DNA from: Plotosus lineatus
Lineage: Eukaryota > Chordata > Actinopteri > Siluriformes > Plotosidae
NCBI GenBank assembly: GCA_024760905.1
Contig: CM045734.1
Span: 41,448,564 to 41,512,563 of the forward strand
Length of the DNA: 64,000 bases
Direction of reading: 5' to 3'
Shown here: piece by piece, positions 31,375-43,024 of the stretch
How the letters are laid out: the number at the start of each line of letters is the position of its first letter
Numbering within the stretch: the first letter of the stretch is position 1
Made by a program: the position numbers and the translations under genes
Notes under the pieces: model-generated
Seen by the model: the letters and a program-made list of their open reading frames with translations, nothing else
The model's database searches: none
Told to the model about the DNA's origin: nothing

Positions 31375-31470
31375 TATATTTCTTTTTTTAGTTTGTTTGT
31401 TTGTTTTAATAGTATAGTCAACAACAATCATTCAAAGTCGAGGTGGTTATTGCTATATAGTCCTTGAAAT

Positions 31471-31784
31471 CACTCACTTATCCCTTAACATCCGAGGATG
31501 TTGTTGGGGCGCCTTCATGGCGAGACATGGCCTGATTTGGCCTGGTGGAGCCCATCCCTTTCCAGGTCATGGAAACACGCTGACGGCTTTGTAGTCTGCT
31601 CTTTACGAAAATCAGCAATGGTTCTTTTACATGCCTCTCACCATAGACAATGAGAGACATGGCCTGCCTTTGATAACCCAGTTAGCTGCACTGGGGGGGG
31701 GACAGTGACAACCTTGTGGGGACTTGAACCCCCATCCTTAGGATCAGCGATCCTGTGCACTAACCACTAGACCACCACTGCCCT
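31471..31784 (-). repeat. SINE head type I with a third, different tail
   Basis: Minus orientation: head GGGCAGTGGTGGTCTAGTGG, body CATGTCTCTCATTGTCTATGG, and GTCAGCGTGTTTCCATGACC, then a tail unlike the other copies (GGGATGGGCTCCACCAGGCC, then GCGCCCCAACAACATCC). The TSD is perfect: TAGTCCTTGAAAT at 31458-31470 and 31785-31797, so this tail is a real part of the inserted unit. Confidence 0.92.
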
Positions 31785-31797
31785 TAGTCCTTGAAAT

Positions 31798-32396
31798 GGA
31801 ACATCAAAATAACTGTTTTAGTATATACTACATGGGAACATAAGAAATGTGCATAATAAAGCAAGATTTTTCTGGTTTCTTTAAAAAGAAATAATCATGG
31901 CAGTTTCAGGTGAGCTTCGATAATGGTTAATTGCTTTGTCGTGGCACCTTGTTGAACTGATTCAGAATTTAATTATATCTACTGAGAGGCATTAAAAATG
32001 TAACAAGCACAAATGTACAACTTGTGTAAAAATATTAAAACAAATAAGAGTACTCGAGTGTGGCGTAGTTAACAATTTTTTACGAGTACAAGTGAATGCC
32101 CACATTCATCACAAAGTTAAATCACAATAAAGTACTCATCATACCTCAAAGATAATCCAAACTCAAGGTAGAAGATTCACAAAACATAGTCAGAACAGCT
32201 AAAAATTCATAAAACTGGCTGCTTGATACTGAAAATTGTTCCAGGATTGTTGGGGAAAAGTAGTGATAGCCCATAAAGCAGCAGAATTAGGTTGTGGCTG
32301 TGAGATTGAAATTGAATAAAGTGCTTTTCTGACATTGTCAGACATGAGGGACGTCCTGCTTAGCTTTCTTGTGTTTTGGGGGGGATTGAATTTTGT
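31798..32396. other. Unassigned AT-rich stretch
   Basis: No coding frame or repeat ends are seen. Confidence 0.6.
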
Positions 32397-32890
32397 CCTT
32401 ATCCTTTTTGCAAAATCTATCAACATCTGTCCTTCTGTGTTCCTGTCCTGGATACTAAACCACTAAACCTGCCCATCACTTCCTCGTCCCCTCTGTTGCC
32501 TGCACCAACATGTCCATTGAAGTCTGCACCAATGACCACTCTTTCACCTCTGGGTGTACTCTGCATCACTTCATCTAACTCCCTCCAGAATCTCTCCTTC
32601 TCGTCTCGCTCACATCCTGCCCGTGGGGCATAAGCACTAACAACATTGAACATCACACCTTCAAGTTAGAAATTGACTTCAAGATGACTCCTAGTCCATT
32701 TCTCTTCCCATCCACACCATGATGAAACAGCTTGAACCTGCTCCTCAGCTTCTAGCCATGCTACCTTTCCACCTGGTCTCCTGAACACACAGTATGTCCC
32801 CCTTCCACTTCTGCATCATGTCAACCAACTCTCTATCTTTTTCCTTTCATAGTTCCAACACTCAAAGTCCCGACTCTCAGTCCTAGACTC
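32397..32890 (-). pseudogene. RTE LINE endonuclease fragment
   Basis: The minus-strand frame contains FNVVSAYAPRAGCERDEKERF, then ERVVIGADFNGHVGAG with the catalytic D-x-N of AP endonucleases, and FDFAKRI-like sequence further on (MLIDFAKRI). Upstream pieces at 32690-32880 read WKGDILCVQETRWKG in broken frames, with the metal-binding glutamate. This is the endonuclease half missing from copies 1-4 of the RTE LINE. It is decayed and has no RT attached. Confidence 0.85.
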
Positions 32891-32954
32891 ATGCCTAGAC
32901 TCATGTCCATAGGTAAAGAGAGAAGAGGAAAGGCATAAAGTTGAGAAATTAGAC

Positions 32955-33990
32955 ACTGGATGCTTACCAACTTCTTTTAAATAAATTTTGATAAGACAGA
33001 AGTACTTGTACTTTATTACCGACATCTATAAATAAGATTCCTGATAATGTATTAACTTTGGATGGTGTTTCAGTTTCATCAATATGCAGCTGTAAAAGAA
33101 TTTGATGTGATTATTGACACCAGTCTTTTATGTGAAACTCAATTAAATAATATTAAGTGGATACCCTTCTTTCATCTCAGGAATATTACTAAAATAAGAA
33201 ATATGATGTCACTTCATGATGTGGAAAAACTTGTTCATGCTTTTGCTACCTCCAGATTAGATTTCTGTAATGCATTATTGTCTGGGTGTTCTAATAGGTG
33301 CATAAACAAGCTCCAGTTAATCCAGAACGCAGTGGCAGGAGTCCTTACTAGAGCCAGAAAATATGAGCACGTCACTCCATCTTATCTACTCAGTACTGGC
33401 TCGTAATTAAATTTTGCATTAAATATAAAATGCTTCTTTTACCATTAAAGCACTTAATGGTCTTGTGTAACATTATTTCCACAAATGTCTTGTTGTTTAG
33501 GACCTACCATGTCCACTTAGATCAAAAGGTGCAGGCTTCTTAGTGATACCTTAAATAATGAAGAGCAGCGGCAGAGCTTTCTGTTAAAAATCCCGACAAG
33601 TAATGGCATGCCTTCCAGTTAATATCTAGGACCCAGACACAGTTTAAGACTAGGATGAGAATTTACTTGTTAATTCAAGCATTTTGTAAATAGCTTTTTC
33701 TTGGGCAAAGGAGCAGATCTGCACTTAGAATTTTGGTAAACCGTGATATTTCGATGTTGTCACTCCGTCACTGTCACTTGCTCATCAAGGACAGTCATCT
33801 GTGGCTGATTGCCTCATGTTACAAAGTTCCCTTATGTATGTCTCTGATTCTGTCTTTAGTTACGCGGTTATAGTCAATCATGCTGGAGTCTGCTACCACT
33901 CAGGACTAATAAACTTTAACCATTGCAATACAACGAGCATACCTAACAACCTCTCTCTCTCGCTGTATGTGTTTGTTAAGGTACACATGT
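32955..33990 (+). mobile_element. L2/Rex1-like LINE 3' fragment
   Basis: It begins with FDKTEVLVL-like codons at about 32975. The open part then reads FHLRNITKIRNMMSLHDVEKL and SRLDFCNALLSG, KLQLIQNAVAGVLTRARKYEHVTPS, the classical region after the RT in L2/Rex1-type LINEs. A stop at 33404 ends it where the family normally continues with HWLPV. Decayed 3' coding and UTR-like sequence follows to about 33990. Confidence 0.8.
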
Positions 33991-33999
33991 TACTTTTGA

Positions 34000-36145
34000 G
34001 ATAGCAGTGATCCCAATCTTACCGCTTGCACCTATCCCAGACATGAATCGGGGCACCTCTCTCACATGACTCATGTCACCTGCAAAAAGCACACCTGTTT
34101 CTCTGAACACTAAATCAGCAGCATTATATAACTACCTTCTGTCATGCCCGTTGTGAAGTATTTACCAGTAGTTGCCAATCATACCAAGCCTTAGTGTTTT
34201 GACATTGTGTTTCTTTGTATAACCTTTGTCTGCCTCATCTATTTTGAGTTTGGATCATCTCTGTTGTGCTATCTGTCTGATTGTTTACCCTTGGCCTGTC
34301 CCACATTTATGAGCAAAAAGAGTGCTTTGATATTGTCTGCCTGCTTTGCATCATTAAATCCTTTTATATGGGAATGAATATACACTGTTTTTAGCCTTGG
34401 TCACTATGCCACAGTCAGAGTAAGAAAAACAAAAACCCCTCAGAAAAAGACAGTCTTTCACATGTTTTTTTTTTATTTTTATTTTTTTTGCAGTGATACA
34501 TGTTACGATATGAACCATACAACCATATAAATCCAAGATTATTTGTCATTTGTTGTTGACACTTTTTGCCTGTTTTTTTATTAGTCATCCATTAGTCCCT
34601 GGTATTCCTTTAATATTTATTAAGGAATTAACTCATTAATTAACGAGACTCTTTAGACAATAGACTGGGTCCGAAATATAAATAAATGAGCTTGAGACTT
34701 TTTTTTTTTTCCTTCTGTTTAAAAGCTTTTTATAAGCTCACAGAGCAAATTAGAAATATCTTACATCTAATAAGAGTTCTGATTTGGTATCACTGCTTCC
34801 ACACTGCCGTTGACCTTTATTCTTTCCATACCTGAAATGTCAAGAAGGAACCTTCACGGAGCGAGCACTTATCGTCTGTGTTTTTAGAACGGAAGAAAAA
34901 TCACATGGCCTGAAGATATTCTGCTTCACCATGGTGAATCACTCTTTTTAGGACAGCTACATTATGTGCTAATCGTGTTCAAAAGATTAGCCTGATGCAT
35001 TTTCCCTGCTTTGCGCACATGCAATGTTACTTAGTCACTTTAGCCTGTCAGAGCACATTTCTGTTCGTAACAATCAGAGACCTGTTAATCCATCACTACA
35101 GGCACATTTTCAAATCTCTTTACTTACTAAAAGGGCTGCGACATACATCATTTCACTGCTAGAAAAAGGGCCTACTTACCTCTAAAGGTTAGCAAATGCA
35201 ATGTCAAGTTGATTTAATTGCGACTGTTGCTGCCATCCTTCTGACTCTAACAAATATAAAATGTGTTGCACTCTTTCTCACAGTGCTCTCTCTCCATTCT
35301 CTCATGTTAAGCCTACACCTTATGTACATCTTATGTTATGCTTATTTAGTTCAGTTTATTGTTTATCCTGACATCAGGCAGTTTAATGCCTCTTGTGAAA
35401 GGGTGATGCTCCTATTGTTGTCCTGGTCACCGGCACCAATCCTTATAATGGTTCCACTTTGATCCACCAAATGCAAAGGACATAAGGGAATGCTAGCTGT
35501 TTAAAAAATACTGTGTTTTTCCACAAATTGTCCCTGTTAGGTTTTTCACTATTTATTTTGTGTACACGGAATATTATGAAAACAAACTGATTGCAGACAA
35601 AGAACTCGCCATGGTCACTTTTAGACTCCCCTCTCCGGCCAAATCCACTCAGACATATAGTTTGTCCAGAATTTCTCTGGTTCATTTCACAACTTTGAGA
35701 GGTTTTATACCCAGATAGACAATGTGTTTGATAGTATGTGACTGGGCTTGTAAAATTAAAGAAAGTTGTCTGCTGTAGACTAGTTAGAATGGATGATCTG
35801 CACAGGCAACCTTTCATTTACTTCTATATTTATAGGATTTTGTTTAACATAAGTAAAATAGAGAAATTAAAGAAGATGGATGGATAGAAGATTTTCACCC
35901 TGACGGTCCTGCTTGCCTGTGGATTTTAAGTGTCAAAGGAATGGCTTAGATGTCACCAACATCACCAGGGATGCAATAAAGTGATCCTTTGTGATAAACT
36001 GGGGCTTTTTATTACAGGAAGCTTTCTGTATATGTTACAGTTGGATCGGTACAAGGTAAGTTTAATGCATAAACAGACTTTTTTTTTAGTGAACATAGTT
36101 GCCTAGGACCATCTTTCAAAGTTATTCAAAAGGACTGTATAAATT
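34000..36145. other. Mostly repeat-free stretch
   Basis: 34140-34360 has LTR- or 3'-UTR-like phrasing (TTTGTCTGCC, CATCATTAAATCC) but no partner. 34560-35120 shows no repeat and has a mixed, information-rich look (e.g. TTGACCTTTATTC, TTAATTAACGAG); it could be conserved non-coding DNA. I see no supported exon. A minus-strand frame at 35443-35817 is not convincing. Confidence 0.4.
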
Positions 36146-36400
36146 CCATCATCATCATCATCATCATGACTATTATCTTCCGTTTGGAATGGGGTCGGGT
36201 TGCGAGGGCAGCAGCCTAAGCAGAGAGGTCCAGACGTTCCTCTCCCCAGCCACTTCCTCCAGCTCTTCCAAGGGAAAACCAAGGCGTTCCCAGGCCAGCT
36301 GAAAGACAGAGTCCGTTCAGTGTGTTTTGGGTTGATTCTGGAGTCTCTTCCCGGATGGGTATGCCTGAAATACCTCACCAGGAAGGCGATCAGGTTGCAT
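36146..36400 (-). mobile_element. Rex3/RTE-like LINE 3' end
   Basis: On the minus strand it reads LAWERLGFPLEELEEVAGER, then VWTSLLRLLP, the well-known C-terminal end of Rex-type fish LINE proteins, followed by an ATG trinucleotide tail (CAT repeat at 36147-36168). Heavily 5'-truncated. Confidence 0.8.
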
Positions 36401-36756
36401 TCTAATGGGTCTATAGATTGCTTACAGAAAGTGGCAAATGATTTGTCAAATTTTTATAAAGGGCATGTTGTGGGTCGATCTGAGGGAGGATTTAGTCAGA
36501 AGGAACAAAATTTTTTTCCTTTTTGTATAGTAAACAGACTGATTTTATAATTCACCAGCAAAAGCAAAGAATCAACAGGATCTTGCTAAGGATCCTCAAA
36601 CAGGTATTTTGGGATTGTTGAAAAATAATCCCTCTTGTAAGGCAACTGATGTTGCAGAGAAACTCCACTTGAGCTAGTGTACTTCTGTAAGGTATCGCCA
36701 TCACCTTGCCTATTATGTATATCTATGCACAAATCTTTAAAAATATATGTTATCTA
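36401..36756. other. Unassigned stretch
   Basis: No repeat ends or supported coding frame. Confidence 0.5.
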
Positions 36757-37055
36757 CAGTAGGCCCCTGTTATTCACGGGGGTCCAGTTCCGACCCTTCC
36801 TATGAATCAAGATAATCCGTGGGTTCTATACCTGGAAGTAAAACCCTATGTATGACATTACATGCACAATGATCAACACGGAAAACCCTATGTATGATAT
36901 TACATGCGCTAAAATATGCTTCTTAAACACATTCTATAGAGTCTTACTCGTTAATAAAATATTAATGTAGTAAAGTGTAGTACTGATTAATTAAAAACTA
37001 GTTTTTAGTTAATCATTACTACATTTCATACACACACACATATATACACATATAA

Positions 37056-37440
37056 TGAACTTTCTGCCAGACCCAGAATGCAGAAGACAGTGTGAGATGG
37101 CACAGAGTCGATTTATTATTCAAAGGGGAAGCACTTAAGCAGAGCGCAAACACAGTAACTACAGTACTGGTGACGAAGAAAAACACAATAAACATTAAAC
37201 ACTGGAGACTACAATGCTGCAACCAGAGAGAACACAGGGAAGCAGGAACAAGATGCGAGACAATATTCTGGCACAGAGGTGAGCGTGCGGCTTGTGTTTA
37301 TAGGGAGTGAATTCAGGTGAGCGCTGCTGCAATCAGCCCAAGCAGGTCAGTCATGCCCCTCAGCCGGAGCGGGGAGAAAACAGAGTTAGAGAACAGAGCC
37401 ACCAAAATCAAATTCCCCCACAAAAACACAGACCATAACA
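37056..37440 (-). mobile_element. Probable solo LTR
   Basis: In minus orientation the ~385 base unit starts TGTTATGGTC and ends TTCA. It has a TATAAAC box about one third in (plus-strand complement near 37297) and AATAAA-like TAATAAATC near the 3' side (around 37113-37122). No internal retroelement genes are nearby. I could not find a clean 4-6 bp TSD, so a SINE-like or MITE origin remains possible. Confidence 0.5.
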
Positions 37441-37566
37441 AAAATATATAATAAATTGAATAAAAAAAAACAAAAGGATTTGCTACAGTGTAGTACATGA
37501 AATCTCACACACAAACATTCTAAACATTATGGAATTAATAATTGAAAAGCACTTTAATACTACAGT

Positions 37567-37939
37567 AATGGGGCAGTGGTGGTCTAGTGGTATAGGGCGC
37601 TGGATCGCTGATCCAAAGGTTGGGGGTTTGAGTCCCACTCTCCACAAGGTTGTCACTGCCCCCCCCCACCCCCCACCCCCCCAAGTGCAGCGAACTGGGT
37701 TATCAAAGGCGGGCCATGTCTCTCACTGTCTATGGTGTGAGGCATGTAAAAGAAGCATTGCTGACTTTCGTAAAGAGTTCTGCACTGTCATCAGCGTGTT
37801 TCTGTCCCTTGCTAAAAGGATTGTGTCAGGAAGGGCATCCGACGTAAAAACCTCTGCCAAATCAAACATGCGAAGCAGATGATTCACTGTGGCGACTCCT
37901 GAGTAAAAGGGAAAAAGCCGAAAGGAAGACAGACATCTC
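37567..37939 (+). repeat. SINE head type I with RTE-like tail, inside TIR element B
   Basis: Head GGGGCAGTGGTGGTCTAGTGG, box B GGGTTTGAGTCCCAC, body CTCTCACTGTCTATGGTGTG, tail GGAAGGGCATCCGACGTAAA and CAAATCAAACATGCGAAGCAG, then GATTCACTGTGGCGACTCCTGA and AAAAAGCCGAAAGG. The TSD is perfect: TTAATACTACAGT at 37554-37566 and 37940-37952. Confidence 0.95.
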
Positions 37940-38319
37940 TTAATACTACAGTGCTTTAAAACAGTTCAGATGATTATTCCTCTTCAGGCACTTCAGAAGA
38001 AACTCATTTCTTCAGGAGAAACATCCAACGTTATTACCTTTTTCTGACACTTAGCCAAAGAAGATGCATGACATTTGAGTGGCATCATAGAGCTTAACTG
38101 GTAATTAAAACACACTTAAAAAAATCCACATTGACAACTTGTGCGCGAATGAGAAAAAAGGAGCAAAGGAGCGTATACATCATCTCAACCAATCAGCAGG
38201 AGAGAGAACAGCCATTGGCTGAAATTGAGTCACGTGACAGTTACTTCCCGGTCAGTTGGAAATCCAGGAATATGCAGGGGTGCGAGTGCAAAACCGCGAA
38301 TGATCAAGGGCCTACTATA

Positions 38320-39788
38320 TTTAAATTTGATGAGCCTCACTATTTGTTTACTTGCAAGTTCATACTGTATACATTTTATGTCCATGATGTAACCGAGCTC
38401 AGGGTATATCACAGTAAAAAACTCCTTACAAATAAATGTGCAGTATATGTTCAAAGGATAACACACCTCCTTCAATGTGATCAGATTTGGTTTCATTCTA
38501 TGTATTCCCATACATCTTGCCTGATATTTACTCTACACTCTTTGAACTTCTTGGATCCGTGTTTCGGAAACTGGTAATAACACAGTTCAATTCCCTTCAT
38601 TTTGTCCGTCTGGCTTTGGCTGCTATTCCCAGGAACACAACACTAACTTCCACGAACAGATTTCTTTGAAAATACTTTAGGAGACCTTTCATTTGATGAT
38701 TTTTGATTTGATATTTTTGCAATGTTTACATTAATCAATATGGCGGGTTGTGCACTGGTTCAAACTGGAACTATTACATCATGCAATGCATTGTGGGTGA
38801 AAGACTCTAATCTTTGACGCAAACTGCAAAGAATTATTTTTTCCTAAGATGAACTTTGTATTTTAAAGTTATATTTGTACCCCCCCCCAGTGTTCAGTGA
38901 TTAGTGTTTACAGCTCATTTCTGTTCACACTCCCGATACCTCCTCATTTGCTATAATTACGGCTAATACACAAGCATTTAATAGCTTTAATTCACAAAGA
39001 AACCTGTTGCAAAGACATTATTGATGCAGGCTGAGGTGTTTTGATCGGCGTATCAGGATTATGTCCTGACACAAGCGCTTCCTGGGGATGGAAGTGTATT
39101 CATCCACCCACTCAAGCCTCATGCCGCCCACCTCCAAGTCTGACTCACCTAGCTTCACAGCTTCTATGTCTGATGCCACATTGCTTCTAGATGAGAAAGT
39201 GTGTGTTTTGTGTGCACGTGTAGGCAGCGCAACCTTAAGGCTCCTTTCATGCAAACAATATGATGGGAAAAGAACCAGAACCTGCAATCCTCTTGAGGTA
39301 TTAAAGAGCCAAAATGAACAGACTATTAAGTCTTCAGCTCTTAGGAATACTGGCTCTGTTGCTTTCTGTTTTCTAAGCTAATGCTTTTCGACAAATGCTA
39401 TTAGACACAAACATGTCCAAATCATGTCCAAAACAAGTGGGAAGCATGCAAGTGAGGGGTGGATCTGACATCAGAGCTGACGAAACACTACTTGACTCAA
39501 ATGTGATATGCTTATTTAGAATGATTTCAGTGATGGGCGTTTATAGTATACAGACATTCTATGGTCTAGAAACATATCACTCTTTAAAGTGACATTTGTG
39601 TGGTATGGCTAGAAAAGTATATTCATTATCAAAGTACATGGATCAAATGTTGGTGTATCAAAGCCAATGGTGTATCTTACCTTTTCTAAGACTAGTGGTG
39701 TCCTGGCAAATATCTATTTTGGTCTGCTAATGGCTATGGCTAATATTCACATGAATATTAAAAATAATCAGCACATTAATATGTAACT
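38320..39788. other. Unassigned stretch
   Basis: No recognised repeat. 39018-39381 is open on both strands (89 and 97 codons) without known motifs; shadow frames of each other, so not called. Confidence 0.4.
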
Positions 39789-39798
39789 CATAATATTC

Positions 39799-40083
39799 CT
39801 TGGTAAAGGTTTTTACACCTGAGCCTAGTGGTTCATCAGTGCTTACTCCCAGTTTCCGTAGCGTGAAGCTACCAGGAGTTCAACTCCTCCTGAATGGGAT
39901 GCTATAGTGTTACTTTCCCAGTATTTTTACTGGTACCCATTTATACCCCTGGGTGGACAGAGGCACACTTGTTTTTCAGACCTTGCCCAGGGGTCTTAGC
40001 ACAGTGGGACTCTAGCTGGGATTCGAATCCACGACCTCCTAATCGTGATCCCAGCACTCAAACCACTATGCTACCAGTCCCAC
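39799..40083 (-). repeat. tRNA-derived SINE, head type III
   Basis: Minus orientation: GTGGGACTGGTAGCATAGTGG (box A), GTGGATTCGAATCCCAGC (box B), TACTGGGAAAGTAACAC, CAGGAGGAGTTGAACTCCTGG, and the end TAGGCTCAGGTGTAAAAACC. ATAATATTC/ATAATACTC at the two ends suggests the TSD. The 3' half reappears at 61480-61637. Confidence 0.85.
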
Positions 40084-40093
40084 TATAATACTC

Positions 40094-41134
40094 GTAATGG
40101 CATGTAATACTTAGCATGTATTCTTTTGCACTGTAAATGTTTCCAGCAAGGTGGAACATTCGGAGGACATCAAAAGTAATGTTGGCATGGTGGCATAAGA
40201 GTCAGCACACTCACTATGAACCTCTCTGTAAGAACACAACCCTGACAGCACACTTTAGGCCAGTCAGTGTGCTCTTTGGAAAATTATAACCTCTTCTGCA
40301 CATTTTTTTTTTCAACAGTGGGACTTTGCTTTCCCCTCTCCAATCAACTTTTTAATCAAGATATGCTGTTCTTCTGAGCAATGTCTGGAACGACCCATTT
40401 TCCCTCAGAATTTCAGAGAGAAATCCACGTTTGCTGTCTTCCTTCCTTCCTTAAATAAGACTGATAATTGGCACCTATTTGTCAAAGAATGAATGACCTC
40501 ACTAAATGAACTCCACACTGCTATTATTTTGAACATGCCCATTTTAATTAGTGATATAATTACACAGAATCAGCAACATGCAGGTCATGACCTTTGGATC
40601 TGTTGGATTCTATTACTCCACTAAACCTGCTAGTAAATTATTTTCCATGTATAAATATCATTTCTACCAAAAACACTGATTGATCAGGTTAGTGATGTCT
40701 CACTGCTATTAATTTGAACACAACTGTAGGTCCCAAGTTCCAAGCAATCTGATGCCAGTCATAATGAAACGGTAGTCAGGCTGCACAGCCGATGCCATTG
40801 AGGGATGTATGGGGAGGGAGGGAGGTATTCTTTTTTTTTTTTTTTTTTTTTTTAATGGATGGTGAATTATGACTTCTGGTGCATTTTTGGGGACAAAATC
40901 ATAACAAGTTTTACAATATATGTGCAGAAATAAACTTTATTCATAAGTCTAAACAATTTCAATCCAACAGAATCATCATATATTTTTATCCACAAAGAAA
41001 CAAACACTAATATCTTTTGTATTGAAACATCTTAGGTTTTTTGCATGTAGGAAGGAAACGTCTTCAACAACCTTCTGAATACTTGAATAACCACATTGTA
41101 TAAATGATATAAGATTTAATATATCTTTTAAAGA
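40094..41134. other. Unassigned stretch with poly-T
   Basis: AT-rich, T run at about 40831-40854. No supported gene or repeat. Confidence 0.5.
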
Positions 41135-41149
41135 ATGTGGTTACTCATG

Positions 41150-41487
41150 AGGGCAGTGGTGGCCTAGAGGTATAGGGTGCTGGATCGCTGATCCTAAGGT
41201 TGCGGGTTCGAGTCCCACTCTCCACAAGGTTGTCACTGTCCCCCTAGTGCAGCTTACCAGGTTATCAAAGGCGGGCCATGTCTCTCACTGTCTATTGTGT
41301 GAGGTTCATGTAAAAGAGCCATTACTGACTTTGGACAAGAGTAGCTGCACTGACGTCAGTGTGTTTCTGCCCTGTAATGGCCTGGCAAGCTGTCCAGGGT
41401 GTACTCTGCCCATGCCCGGAGTCTGCTGGGATGGGCTCCAGTCCCCCCGTGACACTAATGTGGATTAAGCAGTTACAGAAAATGAGC
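41150..41487 (+). repeat. SINE head type I with L2-like tail
   Basis: Head GGGCAGTGGTGGCCTAGAGG, box B CGGGTTCGAGTCCCAC, body CTCTCACTGTCTATTGTGTG, tail GGCAAGCTGTCCAGGGTGTA to GGATTAAGCAGTTACAGAAA. ATGTGGTTACTCATG (41135-41149) and ATGTGCTTATTCAAG (41488-41502) look like a diverged 15 bp TSD. Confidence 0.9.
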
Positions 41488-41502
41488 ATGTGCTTATTCA
41501 AG

Positions 41503-42586
41503 TTGCTCATGTCCCCCCCATACTTTTCACTGTTTTTCTTTTTTACTTGTACTTATTATTTTATTGTTTATGAGTACCTGCCCTCTCAATATGTGACTTG
41601 AGAGAGTACGTTTTATTGCCGGAGAACTTTTACTCTCATGGAGAGTTGGGATTGCAGAGCAGCAACTAAGCGCTCCGTGCTTTAAAAAATTTCTTCCGGG
41701 ATCAATAAGGTATTCTGATGATTTTGATTAGATCCTGTATACCGTATCATAAGCCCAGACATTGTCATTCGGCCATGAGCCAGAATAATACTAACCGTGC
41801 AATGTGCTTTTTGTAATTGGCCTTTCATTCTATGAATGCAAGGAAATGATTGAGACCAACCATGATTAAAAACCATGTTGGAATGCAAACGTTTTGTTTT
41901 CTTTGAGGTGTTTTGGAATCACGATCATATTCACTGACTAGAGCCATAACATTATCAGAGATTTTCACTTTTGCCTTCTACGCTATCATGTCTTAATTTA
42001 TCTGACATTGTTGCTCTTTTCTGGTTACCAATGGATCTATTATTCTGTCAAGAGATGCTATGAACTGTAGAAAATAAAGTGATTTTAAAAAATACACATA
42101 CTTGAACATGTGTTGAAACTAATGCAAACACAGCAATGTGTTTCTGCCAAATGCAGGTTTTAAAAAGCTTCTCTGGTTAGCTCTTAACTTTGTGTCTCAG
42201 GCACATTAACAAAACAGAATACATGGCGTGAACATACTAGTCTAGATCTTTGCTGATTTAATTGGTCCTGGTGAGTTTTGTTTGATTAATAGTAGTCCAT
42301 GCCATGCTAAAAAGCGAGCAAAAATGACTATAAGAACTGCTATTTTTGGACAGTCTCTGACAGGTGTGCTTTTTATTATGCCAGCAGGTCAGCGAGTTTT
42401 GTACTCAGTCTGCGGACCCGACTTTCTAGATGCAGGTCACTTGGGAGCTGAGCAAGTAGGATTGAATAGTTTGGCAAATGAGTGGATGTTCTCCACAGGT
42501 CTCAGTTGATGCTGTCAGTTCAGGTTTTCTGGTTTACACCCAACTCTTTAGTTTCAGACATGCAATAGCAGTCCATACAGCATAGA
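41503..42586. other. Unassigned stretch
   Basis: No recognised repeat or supported exon. Confidence 0.5.
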
Positions 42587-42886
42587 CAGGAATCCCTCAC
42601 TTTCCTCAGTTAATGGGGACTGAGACCCCCCCGCGCAACCAACGATTTTCATGAAGTACAATTGACCCCCTGACTTACGTATATGTACACACATATGTGT
42701 ATATAATATCAATAAATACATAGTCAATGCTATAAATACTTATAATAACAATTAAACATTCAAAACTAATGCATAATATGTACATAAAATATAAATACAC
42801 ACATACACAGATGCGCGGACACACTCAGATGCGCACCGCACATAAAAATGTAAGTAGTTTTGTCAGGGGGTTTTGGGTTGTTGTTT

Positions 42887-42918
<32 letters not shown>

Positions 42919-43023
42919 TTTGCATAATTGGCCTCGTTTTGAAGCATTTTTCGATGAATATTTTTGAAAAACCTGCAATGCACTGAAGCCGCAGATACTG
43001 AAGCAAGTAGCGTGGGATCCCTG
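42587..43023. mobile_element. MITE (CAGGAATYCCTCACT family), copy 1
   Basis: Left CAGGAATCCCTCACTTTCC with GGGGACTGAGACCCCCCCGCG; right, read inverted, CAGGGATCCCACGCTACTTG. TA follows the right end. The left-end block matches the inverted right end of 48057-48566. The interior has TA-like and poly-T tracts, no coding frame. Confidence 0.75.
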
Positions 43024-43024
43024 T

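Larger units (their letters stand above)
36757..38317 (-). mobile_element. Non-autonomous TIR element (CAGTAGGCCC family), copy B
   Basis: Left end CAGTAGGCCCCTGTTATTCACGG and right end CGCGAATGATCAAGGGCCTACTA, flanked by TA. Sub-terminal blocks match copy A inverted (e.g. AGCTTAACTGGTAATTAAAACACAC and CCAATCAGCAGGAGAGAG). It has been hit by an LTR-like insertion (37056-37440) and a SINE (37567-37939). Confidence 0.88.

Noticed and set aside
36099..36302. Histidine-rich small protein
   Set aside because: The His run is the CAT repeat tail of a Rex3-like LINE on the other strand.
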